The notes beneath the pieces were generated by a model. That model saw nothing but the letters and a program-made list of their open reading frames with translations. It was not told the DNA's origin and ran no database searches. Position numbers and translations under genes: made by a program. From Sulfuritalea sp. (GTDB lineage Bacteria; Pseudomonadota; Gammaproteobacteria; Burkholderiales; Rhodocyclaceae), in assembly GCA_016710465.1 (NCBI GenBank), contig JADJVS010000002.1:1-64000 (forward strand): a stretch of 64,000 nucleotides of DNA. The letters are read 5' to 3'. Positions 15,802-25,004 of the stretch are shown here, in pieces (within the stretch, counting starts at the first letter, position 1; the number at the start of each line of letters is the position of its first letter).

Positions 15802-17076
15802 ATGCCCCAGAACTACGGAAAATACAAGCCCATCAAAAAGCTGGGGCGCGGTGCCAGCGGCACGGTGTACCTCGCGGAAGACCGGTTTTCCGGCGACAAC
15901 GTCGCCCTCAAGGTGTTCGATCCGGAACTGATCACGGCGACCAACCAGGACCAGAAGCGGCTCAAGCAGTTCCTCACCGAGGCTTCGCTGGCGGGCAAGC
16001 TCGCGCATCCGCACATCGCGGCCATCCTCGACGCCGCCGTCGACGAGGATGCCGGTTACATTGCCCTGGAGTACGTATCCGGCGGCGACTTGTCGCAATT
16101 CGTTCCGCCCGGAACGCTGCTGCCGCTGGACCAGGCGATCGAGATGGCCTTCAAGGCCTGCGGCGCCTTCGACTACGCTTTCCGCCAGGGCATCATCCAT
16201 CGCGATGTGAAGCCGGCCAACATCATGGTGGTGAGCGGCAGCAACATCAAGGTGGTGGACTTCGGCGCCGCCTACCTGCACAACGCGGCGGCGACGCAGA
16301 TCACCAACATCGGTTCGCCGGGCTACATGTCGCCGGAACAGTTGCAGGGCGGCACGCTCGGTTTCCACAGCGACATGTTCTCGCTGGGCGTGGTGCTCTA
16401 CGAACTGTTTACCGGCGAGCGGCCCTTCGTCGGCCGCAACATGGCCGAACTGTTCTCGATGATCGCGCTGCGCGATCCGCTGCCGCCCAGCCGCATGCGC
16501 GCGGAGCTGCCCGAGGGCGTTGACCGCTTCGTCATGCGCATGCTGCAAAAGAAGCCCGATGAGCGCTATCCCTCGTGGGCCGAACTGGCGCTCGACATCG
16601 CCGATGTCGGCAGCCTCGGCATGTTCCGCAACGCGATTCCCGACAGCGAGCGTTTCGCCGCCTTGCGGCGGATACCCATCCTGGCCCCGCTGAGTGATCC
16701 GGAGATATGGGAGCTGGTCTATGCCGCGCAATGGCGGCGCGTGCAGGCGCGCACGGTACTGATGCGCGAGGGCGAGGAGGGCGGCAGCCTCTACTTCCTC
16801 GCCACCGGGGACGCCACCGTGACCAAGCAGGGGCGGCTACTGAACATGTTGCGCGCCGGCGAATACTTCGGCGAAATGGCCTACATGAAGGACGGGCTGA
16901 TCCCGCGCCAGGCCACCGCCGAAACCACCACGGACGCGCTGATTGCGGAATTCCCGGCCGGCGCGCTGAAGCAGGCGAGCACGAATTGCCAACTCGGCGT
17001 CGCCACCGCGCTGCTGCATTCGCTGGTCGAGCGCCTGGCCCTGTCGGATGAGCGGATTGCGCGGGTGCCGACTTAG
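15802..17076 (+). CDS. Ser/Thr protein kinase with C-terminal cyclic-nucleotide-binding domain
   Basis: A 424-residue cytoplasmic Hanks-type kinase. Motifs: Gly-rich loop GRGASGTVYLAE (residues ~15-26), Lys in VALKVFD, catalytic HRDVKPANIM (~133) and VDFGAAYL (the DFG, ~150), then GSPGYMSPEQLQG in the activation segment. Residues ~295-415 form a cyclic-nucleotide-binding fold with a phosphate-binding cassette, GEYFGEMAYM plus RQATAE. The FGE Glu and the Arg are the residues that hold the cyclic nucleotide, so ligand binding is plausible. There is no membrane anchor or PASTA domain. The architecture is a single-chain analogue of cAMP-dependent kinase. The stop abuts the next gene's GTG. Confidence 0.87.
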   Translation: MPQNYGKYKPIKKLGRGASGTVYLAEDRFSGDNVALKVFDPELITATNQDQKRLKQFLTEASLAGKLAHPHIAAILDAAVDEDAGYIALEYVSGGDLSQFVPPGTLLPLDQAIEMAFKACGAFDYAFRQGIIHRDVKPANIMVVSGSNIKVVDFGAAYLHNAAATQITNIGSPGYMSPEQLQGGTLGFHSDMFSLGVVLYELFTGERPFVGRNMAELFSMIALRDPLPPSRMRAELPEGVDRFVMRMLQKKPDERYPSWAELALDIADVGSLGMFRNAIPDSERFAALRRIPILAPLSDPEIWELVYAAQWRRVQARTVLMREGEEGGSLYFLATGDATVTKQGRLLNMLRAGEYFGEMAYMKDGLIPRQATAETTTDALIAEFPAGALKQASTNCQLGVATALLHSLVERLALSDERIARVPT

Positions 17077-17814
17077 GTGCGTTTCCTGTACGCACTGAGC
17101 ATCATGGCGATGCTGCCAATCTTTTTTTCGTCTGCGCTGGGCGCGGATTTCGATGCGGCGCGCCGGCAGATGGTGGCCGAGATTGCCGCCGATGCCGCGC
17201 GCGCCGCAACCTGGACCGGGCGCGCCGCGCTCTCGCCGCGCGTCATGGCGGCGATGGGCAAGGTCGAGCGCCATCGTTTCGTGCCGGCGGCGCTGGCGCC
17301 GCAGGCCTACCTCAACCGGCCGCTGCCGATCGGCGACGGCCAGACGATTTCGCAGCCCTTCATCGTTGCGCTGATGAGCGATCTGCTCGATCTGTCGCCC
17401 GGGGACAAGGTGCTCGATGTCGGCACCGGATCGGGCTACCAGGCGGCGGTGCTGGCGGAACTGGGCGCCCGCGTCTTCAGCATCGAGATCCTGGCCGGGC
17501 TTTCGCGTGAGGCCGATCGCGCGCTGCGTGCCGCCGGCTATTCCGGCATCATGCTGCGGGTCGGTGACGGCTGGGCGGGCTGGCCCGAACAGGCGCCGTT
17601 CGACGCCATCATCGTCACCGCCGCGCCGGAGACCCCGCCGCCGCCGCTGGTGGACCAGTTGCGCGTCGGCGGACGGATGGTGATTCCGCTGGGGCCGCAA
17701 GGCGCGGCGCAGGAACTTGTGGTCGCCGAAAAGCAGGCCGACGGCAGCATGGCCCGGCGCCGGGTCTTGCCGGTGGCCTTCGTGCCCTTCACCGGCGAGG
17801 GGACGCGGCGTTGA
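17077..17814 (+). CDS. pcm: exported protein-L-isoaspartate O-methyltransferase
   Basis: SAM-dependent repair enzyme that methylates isoaspartyl residues in damaged proteins. The methyltransferase motif I is LDVGTGSGYQAAVLAEL (around residue 112), preceded by the family's GDGQTISQPFIVALM. The C-terminal beta-strand region is GGRMVIPLGPQG. The GTG start directly follows the kinase stop. Unusually, the first ~23 residues (MRFLYALSIMAMLPIFFSSA) form a signal peptide, pointing to a periplasmic enzyme, whereas most bacterial Pcm proteins are cytoplasmic. Confidence 0.85.
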   Translation: MRFLYALSIMAMLPIFFSSALGADFDAARRQMVAEIAADAARAATWTGRAALSPRVMAAMGKVERHRFVPAALAPQAYLNRPLPIGDGQTISQPFIVALMSDLLDLSPGDKVLDVGTGSGYQAAVLAELGARVFSIEILAGLSREADRALRAAGYSGIMLRVGDGWAGWPEQAPFDAIIVTAAPETPPPPLVDQLRVGGRMVIPLGPQGAAQELVVAEKQADGSMARRRVLPVAFVPFTGEGTRR

Positions 17815-17843
17815 GCCTTGCTATCGCTGTGCACGGGACTGAA

Positions 17844-17865
17844 AGTCGGCGCTGACGACACGTCG
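17844..17865 (+). repeat. interspersed 22-bp repeat, copy 3
   Basis: AGTCGGCGCT-GACG-AC-ACGTCG, one mismatch to consensus, between the pcm stop and the terminator at 17873. It shares the extended context CTGAAAGTCGGCGCTG with copy 1. Confidence 0.6.
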
Positions 17866-17872
17866 ATTCAAG

Positions 17873-17901
17873 AAAAAAGCCCGGCACAGGCCGGGCTTTT
17901 T
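17873..17901. terminator. bidirectional rho-independent terminator between pcm and nrdJ
   Basis: A perfect stem AGCCCGGC/GCCGGGCT (17878-17885 with 17890-17897) has a 4-nt loop and is flanked by a run of A on the left and T on the right. It can therefore end transcripts from both the plus-strand pcm and the converging minus-strand nrdJ. Confidence 0.9.
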
Positions 17902-17919
17902 CCTGGCGGTCGAAGCGAC

Positions 17920-20814
17920 TCAGCCGCAGCTCCCCACCGCGCCGCAGGCCGAGCAGAAATCGCAGCCGTCCTTGCGGATGACGGTGTAATTGCCGCACTC
18001 GCTGCACAGCGAGCCCTGCATCACCTTGACGCCGCCGCTCTTCTGCTCGGGGACTTCGAGGATGCCCATTTCGCGCGTCGGGTAGCCGTTCTCGTCGAGG
18101 ATGCCGAGCATGGCGTAGCGGTGCATGATCAGGCGCGCGATGTAGGCCACGGTCGAGGGCCAGTTCTGCTGCTTGCTGGAGCCGGGCACGCGGGCCATGA
18201 AATCGCCCAGCGGCTCGGCGTAGTTGGTCAGCTTGCGCAGCTTCATGCCGATCCAGGCCGGATCGAGCACGCGCATGTCGAGCGAGAGCAGGCGGGTCAG
18301 GCCGTCCAGGGCGCGCGGATAGTGGCCGGAGAGCCATACCGAGTAGGGGCGGGTGACGCCGTCGGGCAGGGTGATTTCCTTGAGGCCCAGCACGAACTCT
18401 TCGCCGGCGGCGGGATTCACCACATCCACCGTCCAGGACAGGGTGCCGTCGGTGCCGGTCTTGGGCTCGTCGCGGCTGAACATGCAGTCGATGACGGGGG
18501 TGGCTTCGGTGCCTTCCAGCGCGCCGAGCTTTTCGCAGCGGTAGCGCACCACCTGGGCCAGCGCGGAGACCACGCCGGGGACCAGCTTGCGCTCGCCGTT
18601 GGGCGGCATCGGCAGTTCGAAGGAGTCGTCGTCCTGGGTCTTGGCCAGGGCGTCGAGCTTGAGCTTGAGCCAGGCCTTGTCGTTGGCGCGCATGTCCATC
18701 GACAGGGTCTTGGCCACGGCGCCGATGCCGCGCGGCTGCTCGGCGCCATTGACCCAGACTTCGAAGGGCAGGGCGCGGCCCATGTCGTTTTCGATCTGGC
18801 CGACGAAAAGGGCGAATTCGCCATGCGGGGCTTCGACCATGTAGGTCCAGGCGGTGTTGCCGTCGGCCATGCGCGGCCGGCCGGGCCAGCGCAAGCTTGC
18901 CAGCACCGGGGCGGGCAGGGCGCCGATCGACAGGCGCCGGTTGGCGTGGTCGATGGTCACGTCCTGCGGCTGCTTCTGTGCGGTCTCGGAGGCGGTCGGG
19001 GTCACCGACAGCACGCTGCCCAGCACCGAGTTGGGGCGGTAGGTGGCCAGCCCCTTGAGGCCGGATTTCCAGGCCTCCATGTAGAGGTCCTCGAACTCGG
19101 CATAGGGGTAGTCGGCCGGCACGTTGACCGTTTTCGAGATCGAGGTGTCGATGTAGGGCGCCACCGCCGCCACCATGCGCTCATGCGCCTGCGCCGAGAT
19201 TTCCAGCGCGGTGACGAAGTACTCGGGCAGCTTGGAGACGTCGCCGCCCTGGTGTTTGTAGAGGCGCCAGGCGTAATCCTCGACCGCGTATTCCTTGAAG
19301 GTGCCGTCGACCATGCGCTTCTTGCGCGTGTAGGTCCAGGAGAAGGGCGGCTCGATGCCGTTGGAGGCGTTGTCGGCGAAGGCCAGCGAGATGGTGCCAG
19401 TGGGCGCGATCGACAGCAGGTGCGAGTTGCGCAGGCCATGCTTGCGAATCTGGTCCTTGATCTCCTGCGGCAGGCGTGAGGCGAAGTTGCCGCCGGAAAG
19501 GTACATGTCGGCGTTGAACAGCGGGAAGGCGCCGCGCTCCTTGGCCAGTTCGACCGAATACAGGTAGGCGCGGTCGCGCATGTACTCGGAGATCTTCGCC
19601 GCCATGTCGCGCGCGCCGTCGGTGTCGTAACGCAGCTTGAGCATGATCAGCGCATCGCCCAGACCGGTGAAACCGAGACCGACGCGGCGCTTGTTCTGCG
19701 CTTCTTTCAACTGCTGTTCGAGCGGCCAGTGGGTGGCGTCGAGCACGTTGTCGAGCATGCGCACCGAGGTGTCGATGTTGCGGCCGAAAGCGGCGAAGTC
19801 GAAGGAGGGCGACTTGCCGAAGGCATCCTTGACGAACAGCGTCAGGTTGATCGAGCCCAGGCAGCAGCAGCCGTAGGGCGGCAGCGGCTGTTCGGCGCAG
19901 GGGTTGGTGGCCTCGATGGTCTCGCAGTAGTAAAGGTTGTTGTCCTTGTTCATGCGGTCGAGGAAGAGGATGCCCGGCTCGGCGTGATCGTAGGTGGAGC
20001 GCATGATCTGCTCCCACAGATCGCGCGCGCGGATCTTGCGATACACCCACATGCCGTCGTTGCGCTGGTAGGCGCCGGCGGCCAGGATGTCGGCCGAGGG
20101 CGAGGCGCGGTGGGTCAGTTCGATGTCGCCGTCGGCTTCCACGGCCGCCATGAAGGGGTCGGTGACGCCGATCGAGATGTTGAAGTTGGTCAGGTCGCCC
20201 TGGTCCTTGGCGTGGATGAATTCCTCGATGTCCGGGTGGTCGCAGCGCAGCACGCCCATCTGGGCGCCGCGGCGGGAACCCGCGGACTCGACGGTCTCGC
20301 AGGAGCGGTCGAAGACGCGCATGTAGGAGACGGGACCCGAGGCGCGCGACTGGGTGCCCTTGACGTGGGCGCCGATCGGGCGGATGGAAGAGAAGTCATA
20401 GCCGACACCGCCGCCGCGGCGCATGGTTTCGGCGGCCTGCAAGAGTGCCGTGTAAATGCCGGGGCGGCCGTCGACGATTTCGGAAATCGAATCGCCCACC
20501 GGCTGCACAAAGCAGTTGATCAGCGTGGCGCAGAGGTCGGTGCCGGCGGCCGAATTGATGCGGCCGGCGGGAACGAAGCCGTTTTCCTGGGCTTCGAGGA
20601 AGCGGGCTTCCCACGGCGCGCGCTTGTCTTCGGTTTCGATCGAGGCCAGCGCGCGGGCCACGCGGCTCCTGACGTCGCGCACATCGCGCTCGGTACCCTT
20701 GGCATATTTTTCGATCAGGACTTCGCCCGAGATTTCTTGCGGCAGGGGCAGGCCCATCTGCCCGGTGTGTTCGTAATTGTTTGTTTCCTCAGTATTATTT
20801 ATTGTGGTGGTCAT
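17920..20814 (-). CDS. nrdJ: adenosylcobalamin-dependent ribonucleoside-diphosphate reductase (class II)
   Basis: Makes deoxyribonucleotides without oxygen or a tyrosyl radical, using vitamin B12. This is a 964-residue single polypeptide. Substrate-site Cys in LINCFVQPVGDS, catalytic NPCAEQPLPPYG, and the GGGVGYDFSSIRP glycine motif are present. C-terminal to the barrel are TSCPD-type repeats (about residues 620-880), ending in a zinc-ribbon-like tail CSECGNY...CDFCSACG. The N-terminal ~20 codons (MTTTINNTEETNNYEHTG) are unusually AT-rich. It fits an organism moving between oxic and anoxic conditions. No cobalamin riboswitch is evident upstream. Confidence 0.93.
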   Translation of the reverse strand: MTTTINNTEETNNYEHTGQMGLPLPQEISGEVLIEKYAKGTERDVRDVRSRVARALASIETEDKRAPWEARFLEAQENGFVPAGRINSAAGTDLCATLINCFVQPVGDSISEIVDGRPGIYTALLQAAETMRRGGGVGYDFSSIRPIGAHVKGTQSRASGPVSYMRVFDRSCETVESAGSRRGAQMGVLRCDHPDIEEFIHAKDQGDLTNFNISIGVTDPFMAAVEADGDIELTHRASPSADILAAGAYQRNDGMWVYRKIRARDLWEQIMRSTYDHAEPGILFLDRMNKDNNLYYCETIEATNPCAEQPLPPYGCCCLGSINLTLFVKDAFGKSPSFDFAAFGRNIDTSVRMLDNVLDATHWPLEQQLKEAQNKRRVGLGFTGLGDALIMLKLRYDTDGARDMAAKISEYMRDRAYLYSVELAKERGAFPLFNADMYLSGGNFASRLPQEIKDQIRKHGLRNSHLLSIAPTGTISLAFADNASNGIEPPFSWTYTRKKRMVDGTFKEYAVEDYAWRLYKHQGGDVSKLPEYFVTALEISAQAHERMVAAVAPYIDTSISKTVNVPADYPYAEFEDLYMEAWKSGLKGLATYRPNSVLGSVLSVTPTASETAQKQPQDVTIDHANRRLSIGALPAPVLASLRWPGRPRMADGNTAWTYMVEAPHGEFALFVGQIENDMGRALPFEVWVNGAEQPRGIGAVAKTLSMDMRANDKAWLKLKLDALAKTQDDDSFELPMPPNGERKLVPGVVSALAQVVRYRCEKLGALEGTEATPVIDCMFSRDEPKTGTDGTLSWTVDVVNPAAGEEFVLGLKEITLPDGVTRPYSVWLSGHYPRALDGLTRLLSLDMRVLDPAWIGMKLRKLTNYAEPLGDFMARVPGSSKQQNWPSTVAYIARLIMHRYAMLGILDENGYPTREMGILEVPEQKSGGVKVMQGSLCSECGNYTVIRKDGCDFCSACGAVGSCG

Positions 20815-21121
20815 GGTTTCTTCCGAAGGACAGTTCCGTTATTTGGTACCGGTGAGCCGCGAAGCATACCCCCGGCTTTCGGGCAAGAAAAGTAAAAAAT
20901 ATTTGTTTATAAAAAACAATTAATTGCAAGTTTCACTAGTGCGTGTCCTGCATCCGCCCTACTAGGTATAGTATGTTTTATCGAGGCGAAAGCGAAGGAA
21001 AAACAGCACGATGGCGCTGCTTTTCAAGGCATGTCCTGAGTGCCGGCTGGGCCGCGAATTGCTTGGGGTACCCACAAGGGGGGTTGACACTTCCTGTTGG
21101 CGGCAAAAACCGCGATAGTGC
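20815..21121. other. nrdJ upstream region
   Basis: A 307-bp gap between the end of ackA and the start of nrdJ, both on the minus strand. Positions 20885-20935 are strongly AT-rich and contain TTGCAA and TATAAA-like hexamers on the minus strand at poor spacing, so this is probably the nrdJ promoter. I see no convincing NrdR box pair or B12 riboswitch. No gene is evident. Confidence 0.45.
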
Positions 21122-22360
21122 CTACTTAGTGCGCTGGGGATGCCGCTTCGCGGGCCAGCGTGAGTCGACGAGTCGCGCCGTGTGCCTGGCGATTATCCAT
21201 TCCTCGTTCGTGGGTATCACGCAGACTGCGATCCGGCTGCCAGCAGAGGAAATTTGCGAGGCGTGGCTGGCGTTTGCCGCGCCGTCGAGCCGCACTTCCA
21301 GCCAGTCCAGGCCGGCGCAAACCTTTTCGCGCACCGCGGCGCCCCGTTCGCCGATGCCGCCGGTGAACACCAGGGCATCCACTCCGCCGAGCGCGGCGGT
21401 GAGCGAGCCGATCTCGCGCTGGATGCGGTAGCAGAACAGGTCCACCGCCTCGCGCGCCTCCGGCGCGGGGGACTCCAGCAGGATGCGCATGTCCTGGCTG
21501 ATGCCGGAAACGCCGAGCAGGCCGGATTCCTTGTACAGGAGCTGGGTCAGTTCCTGCGAACCCATGCCACGGTAGTCCATCAGGTAGAGCAGTACGCCGG
21601 GATCGAGGTTGCCGGTGCGGGTGCCCATCATCAGGCCATCGACGGCGGTGAAGCCCATGGTCGAAGCCTGGCTCTTCAGATCCTTCATGGCGCACATCGA
21701 GGCGCCGTTGCCCAGATGCGCGACGATGACGCGGCCGCGCGCGCGCTCGTTGCCGACGAGGCCGGGCAAGGCTTCGGCAATGTACTCGTAGGAAAGGCCG
21801 TGGAAGCCATAGCGGCGCACGCCTTCGGCGGTGATGGCGCGCGGCAGGGCGAAGAGCTGGGCGAGTTCCGGCTGGCTGCGATGGAAGGCGGTGTCGAAGC
21901 AGGCCACCTGCGGCACGCCGGGCAGGGCGGCGCCCAGCGCGTCGATGCCGGCGAGATTGTGCGGCTGGTGCAGCGGCGCCAGCGGGATGAAGCCACGCAG
22001 CGCGGCGATCATCGATGCATCGAGCACCACGGGTTGCGAAAACTTCTGCGCGCCATGGACAACCCGGTGGCCGACGCCGGCTATGCGCCAGCCGGCCTCG
22101 TGGCCGTGCAGCCAATCGACCAGCAGGCGCAGCGCCGCCTGGTGCGGCGTCAGTCCGGGCACAACGAGCTGGAGGTCGCTGTCGTCGAGCGCCAGCCCGG
22201 CGGCATCCTTGACCTTGAGGTGGGCGGCCTGTCCGGCGGCGCCGATGCCGTCGATCTGGCCGACGAGTTCCGGCTGCCGGGGGATTTCGGTGCCGCGCGC
22301 AAACAGCGCGAACTTGATCGAGGACGAGCCGGCGTTTAGGGTGAGGATGGCATCGCGCAT
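21122..22360 (-). CDS. ackA: acetate kinase
   Basis: Converts acetyl phosphate and ADP to acetate and ATP, or the reverse, in the cytoplasm. At 412 residues it has normal length. Motifs: LTLNAGSSSIKFALF at the N-terminus, the GHRVVHG loop at ~residue 97, FDTAFH (catalytic Asp), RYGFHGLSYEYI, the HLGNGASM nucleotide loop and LVFTGGIGE near the C-terminus. It lies 3 bp downstream of the pta-type gene, forming an acetyl-CoA/acetate module. Confidence 0.95.
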   Translation of the reverse strand: MRDAILTLNAGSSSIKFALFARGTEIPRQPELVGQIDGIGAAGQAAHLKVKDAAGLALDDSDLQLVVPGLTPHQAALRLLVDWLHGHEAGWRIAGVGHRVVHGAQKFSQPVVLDASMIAALRGFIPLAPLHQPHNLAGIDALGAALPGVPQVACFDTAFHRSQPELAQLFALPRAITAEGVRRYGFHGLSYEYIAEALPGLVGNERARGRVIVAHLGNGASMCAMKDLKSQASTMGFTAVDGLMMGTRTGNLDPGVLLYLMDYRGMGSQELTQLLYKESGLLGVSGISQDMRILLESPAPEAREAVDLFCYRIQREIGSLTAALGGVDALVFTGGIGERGAAVREKVCAGLDWLEVRLDGAANASHASQISSAGSRIAVCVIPTNEEWIIARHTARLVDSRWPAKRHPQRTK

Positions 22361-22363
22361 GGA

Positions 22364-23783
22364 TCAGAACTTTCTTGCGTTTGGCGTGGGCCATGACCAT
22401 GGCCACGGCGGTGGAGGCGGTGCGCGTCTCGGCGGAATCGGCGCGGCTGGTGAGTACGATGGGCACGCGCGCGCCGAGGACAATGCCGGCGGTCAGCGCG
22501 TCGGCGAGGTATTCGAGCTGCTTGGCCAGCATGTTGCCGGATTCGATGTCGGGCACCAGCAGGATGTCGGCCTGGCCGGCGACCGCCGACTTGATGCCCT
22601 TGGTGCGCGCGGCGACCACCGAAATGGCGTTGTCGAAGGCCAGCGGCCCGTCGAGCAGGCCGCCGGCGATCTGGCCGCGATCGGCCATCTTGCACAGCGC
22701 GGCGGCATCAAGCGTGGCCTGCATTTTCGGATTCACGGTTTCGACGGCGGCGAGGATGGCCACCTTGGGATCGGCGATCTTGAGCATGTGCGCGAGGTCG
22801 ATGGCGTTCTGCACGATGTCGATCTTGTCCTCGAGATTGGGCGCGACATTCACCGCCGCGTCGGTGATGAACAGCAGGCGCGGGTAGGTCGGCACGTCCA
22901 TCAGGAAGACATGGCTGATGCGGCGCGCGGTGCGCAGCCCGGTGGATTTGTCGATCACCTCGGTCATCAGTTCGTCGGTGTGCAGCGAGCCCTTCATCAG
23001 CGCCTCGACCTGGCCTTCGCGCGCCAGCGACACGGCGACTTCGGCGGCGGCATGGCTATGGGCGACATTGATCAGGGTGCAGCCGTAGAGGTCGAGCGCA
23101 TTGGCTTCGGCGATCTGACGGATCTTTTCCTCCGGGCCGACCAGGGTGGGCACGATGAACCCGCGGTCGCGCGCCAGCAGCGCACCCTTCAGCGCTTCGG
23201 CATCACAGGGGTGGGCCACCGCCATCGACACGGGGGCCAGGCCGCGGGTGATTTCGAGCAAGTGCTCGAAGCGCGCCTTGCGCGTCGCGGACAGCTTGAA
23301 ATCGGGCAGGCTGGCCTTGGGCCGCTTCACCTTCTCGGTCGGCGCTTCCACCTCGGCGGTGCCGGTGATCACCTTCTGGCCGTCCTGGTTGGTGCAGGTG
23401 CAGTCGAAGACGATGTGGTGGTTGCGCGGAAATTTCTTCTCGCAGGTGATGGTGACGGTCAGCGTGTCGCCGACGCGCACCGGATGGGCGAAGTGCAGCG
23501 TCTGGTCGACGTATACCGTGCCGGGGCCGGGAAACTGGGTGCCGAGCACGTTGGAGATCAGCGCGCCGCCCCACATGCCGTGGGCGATGACTTCGCGCAG
23601 GCTGGAGGAGTGCGCGTACTCCGGGTCGACGTGCGAAGGGTTGATGTCGCCGGACATGATGGCGTACATCTGGATGTCTTCCTGGCGCAGCGTGCGAACC
23701 AGGCGGGCGCTGTCGCCGACCTTGATCTCGTCGAAGGTGCGGTTTTCGATGTAGTCGGTGGTGCTGGCCTGAACCGTGGTCAT
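22364..23783 (-). CDS. MaoC-like hydratase / phosphate acetyltransferase fusion (probable 3' frameshift)
   Basis: The N-terminal ~150 residues form a MaoC hot-dog domain (SGDINPSHVDPEYA, GMWGGALISNVLGTQFPGPG). The rest is a Pta/Ptb-type acyltransferase (AVAHPCDAEALKGALLA, MKGSLHTDELM, LLVPDIESGNMLAKQLEYLA). It should interconvert acyl-CoA and acyl phosphate for AckA. Family members end at about 465 residues after AMVMAHAKRKK. Here the frame has no stop at that point and runs on through ackA in another frame to 885 residues. Losing one A from the AAA at 22371-22373 would give RKKF and a TGA at 22366-22364, four bases before ackA, so I set the end there. Confidence 0.85.
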
Positions 23784-23812
23784 GGGATGTCGCCCCCTTA
23801 GCGAACGCCACT

Positions 23813-23840
23813 ATCTTACTGCGGAGGTGTTGCGATGCAA
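23813..23840 (-). promoter_or_regulatory. candidate promoter of the MaoC-Pta/ackA operon
   Basis: Minus strand TTGCAT (23840-23835) and TAAGAT (23818-23813), 16 bp apart, about 30 bp upstream of the ATG. A GGGGGCG ribosome-binding stretch follows. Confidence 0.5.
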
Positions 23841-23877
23841 TAAGCCGGCAAGCGTCGCGGGCTGGAAAGACGACGCT

Positions 23878-24972
23878 TCACGGCTTGCGGTAGCCGATGC
23901 GGTAGATCGCGCCGGCGTGGTCATCGGCGACCAGCAGCGAGCCGTCGGGCAGCACCAGCACGTCGGCGGGCCGGCCCCAGGCCGTTTCGCCCTGCAGCCA
24001 GCCGCTGGCGAAGCTCTCGTAGCTCACGGCTTTGCCGTCCTTCACGCGAACGAGGGCGATGCGGTAGCCGATCTTCTTCGAGCGATTCCACGATCCGTGC
24101 TCGGCGATGAAGATCTGGTTGCGGTATTCGGTGGGGAACATCGTGCCGGTGTAGAAGCGCATGCCCAATCCCGCCACGTGCGGGCCGAGCTTCCGCGCCG
24201 GCGGTTCGAATTCCGCGCACTTGCGCCGCGCGCCGTATTCCGGATCGGCGATCTCGCCACCATGGCAATAGGGGTAGCCGAAATGCATCCCGGCGCGCGG
24301 CGCGCGATTCAGTTCGTCGGGCGGAGTGTCGTCGCCGAGCATGTCGCGGCCATTGTCGGTGAACCACAGCGCGCCGTCGATCGGGCTCCAGTCGAAGCCG
24401 ACGCTGTTTCTCACGCCACGCGCGAATACCTCGCGTCCCGAGCCGTCGGCGTTCATGCGCAGGATGCCGGCGTAAGGGTCGCCGGGTTCGCAGATGTTGC
24501 AGGGCGCGCCGACCGGCACGTAAAGCTTGCCGTCGGGGCCGAAGGCGATGAACTTCCAGCCGTGGTGGGTGTCGCGCGGCAGGCTGTCGGTGACCACCAC
24601 CGGCGCCGGCGGATTGTCGAGGCGATTGTCGATGTCATCGTAGCGCAGGATGCGGTTCACCGCGCCGACATACAGCGCGCCATTGCGGCAGGCCAGGCCG
24701 CTGGGCATGTTCAGTCCGGCGGCGACGCGGATCACGGCGCCGGCGCGATAGGCGGCGTCGAAGCGCACCGCGTGCACGGTGCCGGCCCCGCGTGAGCCGA
24801 CGTAGAGCACGCCACCCCGGGCGTCGGTGCCGCCCAGCGCCATCTGCCGGGCATTGTCCACGCGCGCCCAGAGCTCGATGGCAAAGCCAGGCGGCAACTT
24901 GATGGTTTCCAGCGGCAGGGCGGTGGCGAGGGTGGTCCAGATCAGCAGGACGATGCTCAGGGCGTGGCGCAT
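23878..24972 (-). CDS. secreted PQQ-dependent sugar dehydrogenase-like beta-propeller (sorbosone dehydrogenase type)
   Basis: A signal peptide (MRHALSIVLLIWTTLATALP) followed by a six-bladed beta-propeller of the glucose/sorbosone dehydrogenase fold. Recognisable parts are LPPGFAIELWARV, HHGWKFIAFGPDGKLYVPVG (with the catalytic-type His), ARGVRNSVGFDW, ELWFTDN-like GALWFTDNGRDM and FIAEHGSWNRS. The periplasmic oxidation of an aldose or similar sugar is the family expectation; the substrate is not known. I chose the ATG at 24972, with AGGGA upstream; the longer frame above it overlaps the AraC gene and is not real. Confidence 0.85.
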   Translation of the reverse strand: MRHALSIVLLIWTTLATALPLETIKLPPGFAIELWARVDNARQMALGGTDARGGVLYVGSRGAGTVHAVRFDAAYRAGAVIRVAAGLNMPSGLACRNGALYVGAVNRILRYDDIDNRLDNPPAPVVVTDSLPRDTHHGWKFIAFGPDGKLYVPVGAPCNICEPGDPYAGILRMNADGSGREVFARGVRNSVGFDWSPIDGALWFTDNGRDMLGDDTPPDELNRAPRAGMHFGYPYCHGGEIADPEYGARRKCAEFEPPARKLGPHVAGLGMRFYTGTMFPTEYRNQIFIAEHGSWNRSKKIGYRIALVRVKDGKAVSYESFASGWLQGETAWGRPADVLVLPDGSLLVADDHAGAIYRIGYRKP

Positions 24973-25004
24973 GGCAAATCCCTCGGGTGGGGGGGCGGTA
25001 CGAT

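Noticed and set aside
20815..21121. Adenosylcobalamin riboswitch or NrdR box pair before nrdJ
   Set aside because: I looked for the B12-box core and for paired NrdR boxes about 31 bp apart. Two CTAGT-containing sites are 26 bp apart and do not match the NrdR consensus.
21126..23783. An 885-residue MaoC-Pta-extended protein
   Set aside because: The last ~410 codons overlap ackA out of frame and resemble no protein; a one-base error in an AAA run explains the missing stop.
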